A stretch of DNA of 64,000 nucleotides from Bremia lactucae (Eukaryota; Oomycota; Peronosporomycetes; Peronosporales; Peronosporaceae), in the NCBI RefSeq assembly GCF_004359215.1, contig NC_090615.1:5787699-5851698 (forward strand), given 5' to 3'. A program made the position numbers and the translations under genes. Of the stretch, positions 19,181 through 30,400 are shown one piece after another. Each line of letters begins with the position of its first letter. Positions within the stretch are counted from its first letter, which is position 1. The notes under the pieces are model-generated. The model had not been told where the DNA came from. It saw nothing but the letters and a program-made list of their open reading frames with translations, and did not search any database.

Positions 19181-21304
19181 TCAATTCTTCAGACGTACCA
19201 GTGATAAATACGACATGAGATCCTCCTTAGCTTCATACACGGGTAAATCAATGCGATTAAAGCAAGTGTGAGCACGTGGACACATGCCAACAGGCGGTGT
19301 GCCAACAGGAACCATCTGCAACGTGAATGGATGAACGATGCCGCTAGCACTCGTAAGCGCTCGAAATCCTTCTACGGGAACTCGAGACGAACCCGTGGAG
19401 AATTGTAACAAACGAGCTCGCTGATCATCCGTAAAGGAGCCAACAACATCCCAAAACCACTGAATCACCTCAAGTTCTTTCAAAAATCCTTTCGTATCTT
19501 TATAGTGGGCACCATGTCGAACTTGGCAATTTGTTTGCCAGTCTGTGACATTGAGCGTTGGCAAGCCGCTTAAGAAAAAATCGAGCTCTTGATAGTCAAA
19601 AATTGTCAGTAAGGACTTTGGAATGACTTCGTAAAGTCCTTTTAACAATGCAGTCAATGGATCCGCGACACTATCCAGCATTCTATAACGAAGAACAAGC
19701 GATAGATACTCCATTTTGTTTACATCCGTCACATCCAAGTCGTTTCCACCAGGTTTGAGCTCGACCATTTCCCCCGATGGAGTCTGGATGCTAAATGTCA
19801 CACACAACGCGTCTACGTGGTCATTATCCCGCACCCAACACAAGTGTTTAAACAATTCTTCATCGAGAAATTCCAAGTCCGAGAACGTAATGGGGATACC
19901 TAATAGATGTTTTAATAGTGGCAACGACATACTTACATCCAGCACAAGACCGTCAAGGATAGCTTTACCCACCAATCGTCCCGCAAATTTATAATACAGC
20001 AAATGATCCGGTACGGTCTTGGCAGACTCGGAGTTGATCCAATAACTCGAATCCTCGGCGTGTGTCGTTAGAAACAATCCACGTTCAGCACTAAAAAGTT
20101 CTTGACACACGAGTTGAAACCATTCGCGCAAGACACCCCCAGCATCGAGCGCAGGTTCACCAATAAATGAAATGTTTAAATGCTCTCGCATCATCATCTG
20201 CGTTACATTCGGACCTACCAATTGCGGCAACGAATCACAAAGAATATCACTACGACGGACATCGAGTTTCAACATACTATCTGTATACGGCACGGCGATT
20301 CGAGTGACTTGTTTTAAGAACCATCGTTTCTTTTCTCGCCATGACATGGCAAGAATTCCTTCAAAATCCAATCCCATTGCGCCGGTTTCCAAATTGATAT
20401 CCAACGACACGGAATCGGTTTTTCGCCACGCCACTGCTGTGCCAGTGGCATTCAATTCCGTGAAGAAACCCATCGAACCGGCATTTTTACGATGCAATTG
20501 ATCACTTAATTCATCATGCCATTCTTTCCTAGCTTGAGGACTTTTCAACTTAAAAGAACGCGAACGGATCTTTTGAATCAATGAATCTGCGCGTGCCAAG
20601 ACAGAGCCAGATCTCGTAGACGCTTCCATGGTTCGAACCCATACAAAACCACCACTTGGCAATGGCACACGTTGCCACATTCGTCGTCGACTCGCACCCC
20701 GTTGTTTTTGCGTCAATTGCATTTCATTCAATCGTCGGTATCGTAGTGCTCGTTGTCGCATGGTAGTTGTGGTTTCAAGCTCTTGTTGAATTGAGGCATC
20801 GTTTTCAGAAGAGTAATGTCGTAAAATGGGTAACGTCTGAGCCTTCTGCAATGTCGCTGGCGCTAAAGAATCTTGTAGGGCGTTTGTCGTGTCAGAAGTC
20901 GACGCCATACTCTCCAATAGTGTTGAACTTAATAGCATGGTGTGGTCTGAACCTAAGAACGTCGTTCGGGCTACACGTCGCGTTCGTTTACGGGTCTGTG
21001 GGTCCTCAATTGTCTCTTCCATGGTCGAAAACTCAATCGACGTGCCACATAAGAGACACAACTCGTGGTTTGGATGATTCATGTGAGCACAGACTAGACA
21101 TTGCCACTCAATGCGGCCAGGGTCGAGAACCGTATCCACGAGGTCTTCGCGGAGCTGTAGATTGCGCACATCGACAAATTCAATCGTGACGCTTTCATCC
21201 GAATTCCGGCAGTACCGGGCACATAAGATTACGACACAAATAAGAACCAATGCACTCACGCCAGAGACAATTAATGTCAATCCTAAGGCCGACGCGCTAC
21301 TCAT
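19181..21304 (-). CDS. Membrane-anchored HECT E3 ubiquitin ligase with RanBP2-type zinc finger
   Basis: This intronless frame encodes 707 residues. Residues about 8-30 form one hydrophobic helix, so the protein is probably membrane-anchored with the rest cytosolic. A RanBP2-type zinc finger follows, with Trp67 and Cys69, Cys72, Cys83 and Cys86 in the usual W-x-C-x2-C..N..C-x2-C spacing; such fingers often bind ubiquitin or RNA. A basic helical region (about 185-270) leads into a HECT domain from about 355 to the end, including EPALDAGGVLREWFQ, GRLVGKAILDGL, FLSGLPTLNVTDW and CPRAHTCFNRIDLPVY. The catalytic Cys is about residue 681, in the expected TCFN context. HECT ligases accept ubiquitin on this Cys before passing it to a substrate. 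The tail ends with the usual conserved hydrophobic/basic stretch. It converges with METTL22 over a 174-nt gap. Confidence 0.93.
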   Translation of the reverse strand: MSSASALGLTLIVSGVSALVLICVVILCARYCRNSDESVTIEFVDVRNLQLREDLVDTVLDPGRIEWQCLVCAHMNHPNHELCLLCGTSIEFSTMEETIEDPQTRKRTRRVARTTFLGSDHTMLLSSTLLESMASTSDTTNALQDSLAPATLQKAQTLPILRHYSSENDASIQQELETTTTMRQRALRYRRLNEMQLTQKQRGASRRRMWQRVPLPSGGFVWVRTMEASTRSGSVLARADSLIQKIRSRSFKLKSPQARKEWHDELSDQLHRKNAGSMGFFTELNATGTAVAWRKTDSVSLDINLETGAMGLDFEGILAMSWREKKRWFLKQVTRIAVPYTDSMLKLDVRRSDILCDSLPQLVGPNVTQMMMREHLNISFIGEPALDAGGVLREWFQLVCQELFSAERGLFLTTHAEDSSYWINSESAKTVPDHLLYYKFAGRLVGKAILDGLVLDVSMSLPLLKHLLGIPITFSDLEFLDEELFKHLCWVRDNDHVDALCVTFSIQTPSGEMVELKPGGNDLDVTDVNKMEYLSLVLRYRMLDSVADPLTALLKGLYEVIPKSLLTIFDYQELDFFLSGLPTLNVTDWQTNCQVRHGAHYKDTKGFLKELEVIQWFWDVVGSFTDDQRARLLQFSTGSSRVPVEGFRALTSASGIVHPFTLQMVPVGTPPVGMCPRAHTCFNRIDLPVYEAKEDLMSYLSLVRLKN

Positions 21305-21833
21305 TCACGACAATGGCTTTGGCTTAATGAGTCGAAAAACTATTGCAATAATTTAAGGGAGCCAATAAAGACGAACGACACGAATTCACAATATGACTGT
21401 CAATTCACTTGTTGGTGTTATTTAAAGTATAGAGAGAAAACGATGGTAGTGTTGGATGTTGCGAATCGTCAAGTGATAAAAGTGAACTCATTACAAGCCC
21501 TCGACATTTAACAAATTAAAATCAAAGCCTGATCTGGCGACTTGACATTATTTCATCGCTCGACGCAAATTTCTGTATGCGGTGCCATTGAGTCAAGATT
21601 GCGTGGTTCTGATTTACGCATCTTGCAAGTTTTCGTTTGACTAATATAGAGTTTGATTGTGCTCAGAATATCATATCTACAGAAAACCTTTCTTAAATAT
21701 GCAATACAATTTACTAGCTTTAAGAGAAAGCTTCAACTTTGATTCGCGTTTTGCGACAAAAAATGGTGCAATTTCCGCACCTAATGTGATATTCCCTATA
21801 AATGCTTAAATTTACGTGAATGATCGCCAGTGC
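21305..21833. other. AT-rich upstream region of the HECT gene
   Basis: No gene is visible. The region carries the probable promoter of the minus-strand HECT ligase and ends at the first LTR-like repeat. Short runs of A/T dominate. Confidence 0.45.
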
Positions 21834-22265
21834 TGTAGCGGGTTACATGAAAATAACACTTCAAGGTTGTTAATTAATATATTATCTAAACGGTAGAGAA
21901 TATTTGGAGAATATTACTTTACATGGTAATATTCTAAAGGCTTATCCATTGGTAGATATCGACCATTATATCTACTTTTTCCGCGGTCCAGTCAGCGCTG
22001 GACGCGCGCAAAGAGAAAGACAGATAAGACTTTTAGTACATGTTTCTTATTAGTTTATATTTAAGTTAGTATTAAGTAGATAGGCAAGAAGAACTTAATT
22101 ATATTTATACAGTTTTCATTAAACCCTCTTTAAAGCAATTTTATTAAAAGAAAGACTTCCTCTACACTAACTAGTGTACGTGAAGTGACGTGAGGGACCA
22201 CTCGCACTGAGGCAGTGCGAAGTGGACTTGTACTGAAGCAGTACAAGTCGTAGTGCCCCGTTACA
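21834..22265 (+). repeat. LTR-like repeat, copy 1 (432 bp)
   Basis: The repeat begins TGTAGCGGGTTACA and ends CCCCGTTACA, so it has TG...CA ends with a short inverted terminus as expected of an LTR. A second copy lies at 35505-35916 in the opposite orientation; the two share long identical tracts including GAATATTTGGAGAATATTA, GCGCGC near the centre, and the paired hairpins at the end. Within it are two adjacent perfect hairpins (22203-22219 and 22225-22249). No 5-bp target duplication and no normal primer-binding site directly after the CA end were seen, so this may be a solo LTR or one end of a rearranged element. Confidence 0.75.
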
Positions 22266-23111
22266 ATTGCCATACAATTGCCTGTCGCAATTGTCGCGAC
22301 TTCCTTGATGCGAAGCTGTCGTACCAAGTCGTCGACAAATTGACTTTCAGATCCCATCAGTTGAGATACCGTGACTCTACAGAACGACCACCCAGTCGAG
22401 ATGCTGCGGTGACTTTAAGGAGATTTGCTCTTCTCTTTCTATCAAACCCAGTAATAGTGGGAGTGGCTGATATTGGCGGAAAAAGCTTTTGTAGAGTGCG
22501 CAGTTAATCTAGCTCCTCGGTGGTCGGTATCTGTAATTCCTTAATTTTATTCGTCAATGAAATCATGATATTCTCGTCCGTCTAAATATTATCTAGAACC
22601 TGTAAAATCTGTTCTAGCATCATCACCTACCTTGGTATCCTTATCTGAGTAGTTTATATCGTGTCACACCCTTAGCATACTCGGTACTTCCGATTTCTTG
22701 CGTGCAGTACGTCGACCTTCCCCTTTCAGTTGTATTCTTATCCATATAGGTTTTATTATTGGCTTCGGTGGTGCTTCCTTTCGTTCCGACTCGGAATTGC
22801 CGAGGAAGGGGATGGTATGATACTCGGCAGCTGATGTCCCTCAGCGAATTCTTGCCGCTTCTGCTTCAGTTCTATCTCAGATGTCGGAGGAGGCCAAATT
22901 GCTTGTTATATAAGCTCAGCTGTTTTCTTATAGATCTGATGCGTAGAGGACGCTGCTGCCATCATTTCGTTCATGTTGGCAAACGGCTTTGTAACTTCAA
23001 ATTTTGTATTCACAAATTCTCTAAAGTCTATAAAAGATTCTGATATATGTTTAAACCGCTTGGAGTAAAATCTTTTTGAGTTTGAAGTAATTCTTAAGCT
23101 AATTCTTAATA
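22266..23111 (-). mobile_element. Degraded minus-strand gag-like remnant
   Basis: On the minus strand the stretch reads in pieces such as FVNTKFEVTKPFANMNEMMA, then a Pro- and Gln-rich part, and GSESQFVDDLVRQL nearer the LTR. The pieces are separated by stops and frame changes. Composition and position beside an LTR suggest a retrotransposon gag region, but no zinc knuckle is visible and the assignment is an inference. Confidence 0.35.
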
Positions 23112-23343
23112 AGGATTACCCATCCACCACTCAAACGTTAACCATCCACCACCCCCAAATTTATTTTGACGGGCTGTAATCCACCCTTCTGATTGGCTAC
23201 AGTTAGAGGTGAGGTACAGAATATTGTGCTTCTGATTGGTCAAAGAGAATGATCGCAACTGTAACAAATTTTAACACCCAGGTGACACTTACCTTCAAAT
23301 TGCAACCTTCCCTGTAACAACAACTATATCAAAATGAACACCC
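23112..23343 (+). repeat. MULE left terminal inverted repeat
   Basis: This arm matches the reverse complement of 25448-25672 over nearly its full length, with scattered differences (for example GATTGGTCAAAGAGAATGA against the right arm's GATCGGTCAAAGAGAATGA). The outermost bases differ somewhat between ends, so the exact boundary is approximate. Confidence 0.85.
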
Positions 23344-25318
23344 CGGCTCCCCCCACACAATTGCTAATGCTTCTCTCGCTGAGGGTCAAGCTGTTGTAGA
23401 GGCCCATGCAACATCACAGGGATATGTCATTGTTGTCAAGCGTACCAAGAGGGTTGGCAACACGAAGGAAGGCGATGTCAAGGTGGTATTCTATTAGTGC
23501 TCACATCAAACGCTCCTGTTGTGCACAGTGTCTATCAGAGCCAACGTACGCAATCAAGAGAACCAATGGCGTGTTGAATTTACCAACCTTAAACACAACC
23601 ATGAGGCGTTTGCGCATCCGCAGGGACACACTGGCATGCTCACACCAAAACAAAATCAATGTGTATTGGAGTGGTTACGTGCACTTGTTCCAAACAGCCG
23701 TATCACCACATTTATTCGACAGAATGAAGGTGTTATGCTGACAGGCCAAGACGTTCGCAACATTAGAAATAGGGAACTGGCCAGGATGATCGACGGCCGC
23801 TCGCTCACTACAGCTGCTGGACAGCCTTGGTGATGATGTCCGCCACTTCTCAGGCTGACAGGGAGCAGAAGCTCACCCACCTTCTGGTTATTTCATTCTG
23901 CACCCCTGAGATCTGCCAAACGTTTTGTGCCGGTAAAGTGTGGCTGCTGGATGCAACATGCAAGACAAACAAGTTTGGAATGCCTCTGTTCCATGTTGTT
24001 GGTGCTACATCGTCCCACCAGAGCTTTACCTTTGCATACTGCTTCAAGCAAAGAGAGACAGCTGCGGATTACCGTTGGGCCATGCACCACCTCTGAGGTG
24101 TGCTTCAAAAATACAACCTCCACACCAACAATGTGACCGATTGCGAGCTTGCGCTCATGGGTGCGCTTGATGAAACATTTCCCACTGCCAACATGCTGCT
24201 GTGCAGGTGGCAAATCAACAAAAACATCCTCGCCAAGCACAAAGCAGGTTTGACAGCAGAAGCATGGGAGGCATTTATGAAGGAATGGAATGCTCTGATC
24301 ACCACTGTTGAAAGTTACCAAGAACGACTCCAGGGGAAAATGTGTCTTCCTTTTCCAGAAGGCTTCTTAACCGTGATTTATTGTAACAGTTGTCACCAAA
24401 TCCGGAACATCCAGGCAATGCATGAGAGAGAGATCCCAGTGTACGTCGTGCGCTACTGCAAGGCTTTATGGCTGATGTACAAGGAGAGGTTTGTGTCAGC
24501 ATCCTTATGCGGAAAGAAGCATTATGGGCACATCTCGACGTCACGTGCGGAGAGCGCACATGCAGCTCTCAAGAAATGGATCGGGACATCGAAAGGTATC
24601 TGTATATTTCAGTTAAGTCACATGAGGTTCATGCTTTTGCTGACAGATAAGTGCATTTTTAGGTCACCTACTGGTAGTGGATGGCGCAGTTTGGCTGCTA
24701 TTGTACAGCAAAATTCAGCAGAGCGGGCAATGGCCAACCTGGTATTGGGACCGCTTTTTTGCGGGTGATGGGAAAGATCTCTGTGCATGCGCCCCGCATA
24801 CCAGCTACTACATTTGCAGGAGCAAAACGAAGAGATCAGCAACAAATGTCTTGGTCTTTTTAAATTAATAAATGGGGTATCCATGCCAACATGACATGCG
24901 CTGCCGCAGCCGCAGCCGGCCAATTGTACCGGCAACCTTCAATGACTCCGATCAGCATTGGTGGTTGGTCCAGCCACAGCCGCCAATTGTTGCGGATGTG
25001 GTTAGCCATCAATAAGGACAGCGTTGAAGAGACTCGCAGATGACAGATGATTCTGAGGGTTATCGCAAGCGCATGCTTCTTAAGCGTGTGCTTGCGGTCT
25101 CCAATGATGTTGTTGTCAGCGATTATGTGCGAGCAGAGACGCGTGGCCGGCCATCAGGGTCAAAACGCCACTTGCCATCCGAGTTTGAGCTCGCAAATGC
25201 AGCTGTTAATCCTGCACCTCGTCGACGCTGTGGACTGTGTTCCCAGTCAGGGCACAATGCACGTACATGCCGCACAGTTTTTAATTCAGATGTAGAACCA
25301 GTAGAGAATCTAGAGTAG
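23334..25318 (+). pseudogene. MULE transposase, broken
   Basis: The frame from the ATG at 23334 shifts almost at once into ANASLAEGQAVVEAHATSQG, meets an in-frame TAG at 23495-23497, then continues VEFTNLKHNHEAFAHP (a FAR1/FLYWCH-like DNA-binding end with His residues). After TGA at 23831 the coding changes frame to the DDE catalytic region: VWLLDATCKTNKFGMPLFHV, where the first Asp sits; TDCELALMGALDETFP around the second acidic residue; and HISTSRAESAHAALKKW near the end of the MULE domain. Another TGA lies at 24094-24096. A CCHC-type zinc knuckle, CGLCSQSGHNARTCR, closes the C-terminus at about 25230-25275. The order matches Mutator transposases. At least one frameshift and several stops make it non-functional as read. 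Confidence 0.82.
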
Positions 25319-25447
25319 CAGATATGTAAATTAGACCATTTTGCACACATTTAAAGGCAATTACATATCCCTATGATGTTGTATGGGTCTTTACAGCAGC
25401 TTGACTCTCAGTAAGAGAAGCATGTGCAATTGTGTGTGGTGGAGCAT

Positions 25448-25672
25448 GGGTGTTCATTTTGATAAAGTTGTTGTTACAGGGAAGGTTCCAATTTGAAGGT
25501 AAGCGTCATCTGGGTGTTGAATTTTTTACAGTTGCGTTCATTCTCTTTGACCGATCAAAAGCAAATTTTCTGTTCCTCACCTCTAACTATAGTTAATCAG
25601 AAGGGTGGATTACAGCCAATCAAAAATTAATTTGGGGGGTGGATGGTTAACGTTTGGGTGGTGGATGGATTA
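25448..25672 (-). repeat. MULE right terminal inverted repeat
   Basis: This is the inverted partner of 23112-23343. It ends in GGTGGTGGATGGATTACA and is followed by TTAATAA a few bases later. Confidence 0.85.
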
Positions 25673-25747
25673 CATGTCCCTTGTTAATAATCGATTAGAA
25701 TTTTATAGAGTAACGGTGTACCTTTTGTGCATAATATGCCAAAAAGT

Positions 25748-27260
25748 CTAGTAGGATTGTACTATTTTATCATCCACTTTTATAGGTCCAATTTGGAATT
25801 TTTCCATCGTCCAGAGTAATAATATCCTGTATTGTTGCAATTGAACATCCTCATCCATGTAATTGCTCGGTCGTGTAGATGCATTGCGCTCTTGTATGAC
25901 TTCTGTCTCCACATTAAAGCGCTGTAGCTGCCGACCGACCGCTCGATGCTTAAGAATATATAAGTTCCCATCCAGTCGAAATGAACAATTCTTCTCAAAA
26001 AATGAGGAGAGACGGCCACCTCAAACGGCAGCTTCTAGACATTGGATGCTCTTGAATTCGGTGTGCGCCCATCTAATTCTCATGGTCATGTATTACGGAA
26101 CTGTGCCCGCTAATGTGTGCCAAAATGTTATTAATTTTAAGAAGTCGAGAGATGTCGGGCATGCGAGTTTCTCATAGCCAATATGCGGAGGATACTGGAG
26201 CTATTAGCATAAACTGCCTTTCTCATGCCAACCCTTCCGATGGCTTATTTTCCAATCAGTTGGTTGCCTTCTTAAAAGGCACTGACATAAATTGAAATTT
26301 CTTCGCTGTTGCCCGGTCGGAAAAAGACGTAAATTGACTTGGCTACTAACTAGATCGTCTTCATGTTTTGCGGTAGGCCGTATAAGTCCTACCAATTAAC
26401 CTTGGCGCACCAGTTGCCAGTAAAATGTCTTCTCTAAGCGCCTGCGTATGTTTGCAGCTGCCCAGCGTTGCACTTGCCGCTGAGTTGGATGCTCAATTCT
26501 CCTTCCACATGGTCCTGGATCGTACTTTGCAGTCGCAGCAATTTGTGCAAGGTCAACGACTTTTTAAAAAACGCTACTGTCTGCTAACGACAACTCTTAG
26601 GCCAGTATTTAGATGATCAGGCATTTATCCATGGTCCCTTCTCCGTGTTACTTGGTTGACCTTAGATACTCGCACTTCTTCACAAATCGCTTTTAGACGG
26701 CTGCACTCCTGTGAAATCTACGCCTCTAAATTAAACATGAGTCGCTCGTAATGAACCACTGATGCAGTATCTGATTTAATTATGATGCGCTGATAATGCT
26801 CATAAATTGTCGACGCCCATAACAAATATTGTAATTTGTCCAGCGCAGCTTGCTCGTCACACATCGTAAGATGAACGCGATCTTCTACGAGGCATTAGGG
26901 TGTCCAGGATGATGATAATCACATAATGTTTCGACTTGAAATGGAAACACTCCATATTAACAGATGCTTCTCCAAAGAATATTGTAATCAAACCTCGTTC
27001 TGCTTGCTTAATTCTGGGATATTTAGCCCCGTTTAGCTGAAGTAAGATCTTAGACTTCGCAAAGAGTTGTTCCACCGTGACTATCAACGCATCACGTAAC
27101 GCCGAACTTGGCACATCCCTGGAATCTTCACAAGTATCGCGTACAAGTACACCGACTCTATCAGTTGCGGTCTGGCTGCGCTCTCCGGCTGCAGATTTTT
27201 TTTGTCCAATCGTCTTTATCCTACCGATAAGCCTTGCCCTTCTTATTAAGGTATATTCGC
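25748..27260 (-). pseudogene. COG3 (pseudo): Broken COG3-like (Golgi tether subunit) gene fragment
   Basis: COG3 is a subunit of the conserved oligomeric Golgi complex that tethers vesicles recycling within the Golgi. Minus-strand segments, in the family's order, resemble its C-terminal two-thirds. At about 27110-26940 is LRDALIVTVEQLFAKSKI and a KQAERGLITIFF block (compare the Y-x-x-x-R-x-x-LL region). At 26885-26718 is EDRVHLTMCDEQAAL with YEHYQRIIIKSDTASVVHYE. At 26560-26396 is AATAKYDPGPCGRRIEHP (compare the Y-x-P-x-P-x-D-L-x-YP motif). At about 25990-25748 is RLDGNLYILKHRAVGRQLQ (compare DGQLFxIKHLLxLREQ). Stops and frame changes separate the pieces and the N-terminal Sec34 part is not seen. 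Some breaks could be introns. The identification is from remembered family patterns, not alignment. Confidence 0.5.
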
Positions 27261-27496
27261 AGTAGTCAACAAGTCGGGTAGGAAGTAAATTAAAAGTATA
27301 TTAAATAATTAGAATACGTACCTTGCATTTGGCTAGCTAGCGCAGAAAAAGCATTAAAAAGGTCACCCATGAGCCGTTAGCATCTAAGCTACTGCTTGAA
27401 ACCTAGAATCTGTAATTTTTTTAATAATGATGATTATGAGAGTGACGACGATATTTGAGCTTCCACTACGCTTCCATTGTCAGCACTCCTCCTCGA

Positions 27497-30400
27497 CTAG
27501 AAGTCTTCAACATTTGTCTTCGCCACGAGAAACTGAAACTTCTTAGATGAAATTGTTTTGGTAAGGAAATTGGCGAGTTCGAGTCAAGTATCAATATACT
27601 CCACATGAATTACTTTGACATTGTCGCAAACAAAACGATAACGAATATCAATGTACTTTGTTCGACTTTTATTTCCATCGTTCTAGGCAGTAGCAATCGC
27701 ACTCTGATTGTCTTCTAGACTATGACAGGATCGTCGATCTTGACCTTAATTACCATCAATTAACTATTTGTCCCCAAAACCTCTTGGATGCACAACGAAA
27801 GCGCCACGTATTCAGCTTCCGCAATACTTAAGGAGACACTAGTGCTTCAACTTGAAAATGACTGGAGAGTCATTGACCATCAGATGTCGAACGTCGATTA
27901 TCCTTGTCACTTCTCCAATCTCCATCACTAAATGCACTCAAATTAGCTCACCAAAATTGCTACGATAGCAAATCCATTTGTTACAGTCGACTGCAAATAG
28001 CGTAGCAAACGAGTAGCTGCATTCCAGTGCTCTTCACACTTGATTATTCCAAATGTCGACTCCATCGACCCGCTGCAACGCAATATCAGGTGTTGTTCCT
28101 GTTGCCATACAGGAGAGATCCCACCAGAGATCTATATGGACAATTCTTTATTTTTTAGCTTCTTTTCCTGGCACTTTTGAGGATGACTTGACCTTCCACA
28201 CTTGGTTTCTCACCACTTTCGCGTCGACTAAATTGATTTTTCGACCATTCTGTCGCTGCACCCACTTTGGCTAATCGTGAGCTTCTTCGCATGCTGCTCG
28301 TACGTCACTTTAATGCCTAGAAAAAGTTTAACATTGCCTAGCGTCTTTGCCTTAGAAGACCTTCAACTTCATTCGCAACTTTGTCTGTTATGCCAGCAGA
28401 ATAACCTCCGCTTAGCATATTTTCGACACACAAAGTCACGTAAGCCCACACATGGTTTCCATCGTGGCGGACGAATACGCACGTGTCCGAAGCACTCGAA
28501 CGAAGCCCATTTTGCGGGAAAAAAAACAACTCGAAATGGTCTTGAACCATGTTGCAGCAGATTGACTTAGTCCGTAAAAGCTTCGATTGAGCTTCAAAAC
28601 TTAAGTCGCGTCCATTTCAACACCTTGAGGCGCAGAGATGTGTACATCTTCTTCCATTATGCCATTTAAGAAGGCCGTGTCAACATCATACTGGCGAATA
28701 GTATACTAAAATCACAACACACTGTGTTCAGGCAGACACAAATCGAATGCATGTTTGCGACCGTAATATACGTGTCATAACAATCCACACCATGGGTTTG
28801 TTCATATCCCAATGCAATAAGCAGAGCCTTAAATCGATCAATTTTTCCATTTTCGTATTCCATATTCTATTTTATTTTAATGCATGTAGCGTCACTCCAC
28901 ATCTTGGATTAAGGAGAACTTATCGCATCTTGGTACGTCGATGAAGCTTCCAGTGCCGTATTCGCTTGCTCATATGCGATGCCGTAAAGTTTTGACGCAC
29001 GTTCCACGCCATTATCACTCTGTAGAGATACAATTGTATCAGATTATTCACGGGAATTAATGCTTGGGAATTCTTATCGGGTTACAACCCCACCGTGCAT
29101 TGTGTCCACCATATCGAGATGGTACCAAATCCGAGCAGTCGTCGATAGTACCCAAGCCCCCTCTGGACACAATAACTTGGTTCATTTCAAATTTTTATCA
29201 CCCGGCTCCATGTAAACGTCGAAGATTTCAAATGTAGGGCCAGAACAGGCAATGATATTATGACTTGGACTCATTGAGTCAAATTCGCTAGGGGGTAAAA
29301 TAGGCGGATTGGTGCCAATATGATCCACCACCATCAGTTCACTTTCACCCCTAGTTGAAACGCACGGCAATTGAACCGAGACGTCATCTTTATCGCCATG
29401 ATGATGCACATTATGAGTGATGTTTCCACCACCAACAACCTCCACAAACTTAGACTTTGGTAGATCTACTGACGTCGTGGTTTCCAGTCGTATAAAGTCA
29501 TAAATCCAAAAACGGTAGCCCTTCACACCACGTGTGTAGCCCAAAAAGAAGCAGCAGAATGCTTTTTTATCCAGCATTCGTCGTATAGCTTTATCAATGT
29601 GCGCTTACCCTTGCGAGCCGAAAACTCGCAAGTGCGATAGGTCTGGCTTCGCTCCAAAGCAAACCTCAATCGGAGTCTTGGTTGAGTTAGAAGCGCAGGG
29701 TAGACGATTCACAATAAACACCGCAGTATTTATGGCTTCAGTCTACCACTTCATCTTAACTTGCATATAATTAATCATTGACTGTGCTTGCTCCAACAGC
29801 GTCCGTTTCATCCGCTTAGCCATTCCATCAGCTGTGGCGAATACGGAACTGTTGTTTGGTGTATAACCCCAGCCTGTCGACACACTTGATTGTAGCGATT
29901 GTTAATACATTAATCACCGTTGTCGATGCGAATACGTTTAATCTTAGCATCCCATTGTTCTACATCATCGACTTGTACTCGACAAACTTATCGACCATGT
30001 CCAACTTGTGCGCATTATAATACGCGACGACATATCGTGAAAAATCGTCATCAATAAATTTAACCACGAATCTCGCTCCACCCTGTGACTTGGTTTCCAT
30101 GGGACCCATAATGTCACTACGAATTACTTGAAGTAGTGACATCATATTCATTTTACCGTAACTTGTCTTAGGAAATGGCTTAACTTACGACCTGCCAATA
30201 ACACAACCTTCACGTGTCATATTCGTCTTCCACAACGGCAGACTAATCTTCCGAGTTGAAACCTCTGACACAATTCTCGAGGGTTTCACCGCCTTCATTG
30301 ACATAAGTCCTAATCGAGCGTGCCATAAACTTGGACTCACGGGTTTGCCTCCACCGCGAGCCACTTAATTCATGTGTGCAGACTCAACTTGTAAACATTC

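Larger units (their letters stand above)
23112..25672 (+). mobile_element. Mutator-like element (MULE) with long terminal inverted repeats
   Basis: A 2.56-kb element is defined by matching terminal inverted repeats of about 230 bp, at 23112-23343 and 25448-25672. Both contain the arms ACGTTAACCATCCACC, GGCTGTAATCC and TTACCTTCAAATTG. Inside is a broken Mutator-type transposase. TTAATAA flanks both ends (about 23105 and 25682) and may be part of an imperfect 8-9 bp target-site duplication, as Mutator elements make 9-bp duplications. The presumed transposase ATG at 23334 lies inside the left repeat, which is unusual but known for long-TIR MULEs, where the repeats can carry promoters. The element probably no longer moves by itself because the coding region has stops and frameshifts. 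Confidence 0.85.

Noticed and set aside
20767..21189. 140-aa plus-strand frame opposite HECT
   Set aside because: Shadow of the HECT gene, without its own domain or plausible start context.
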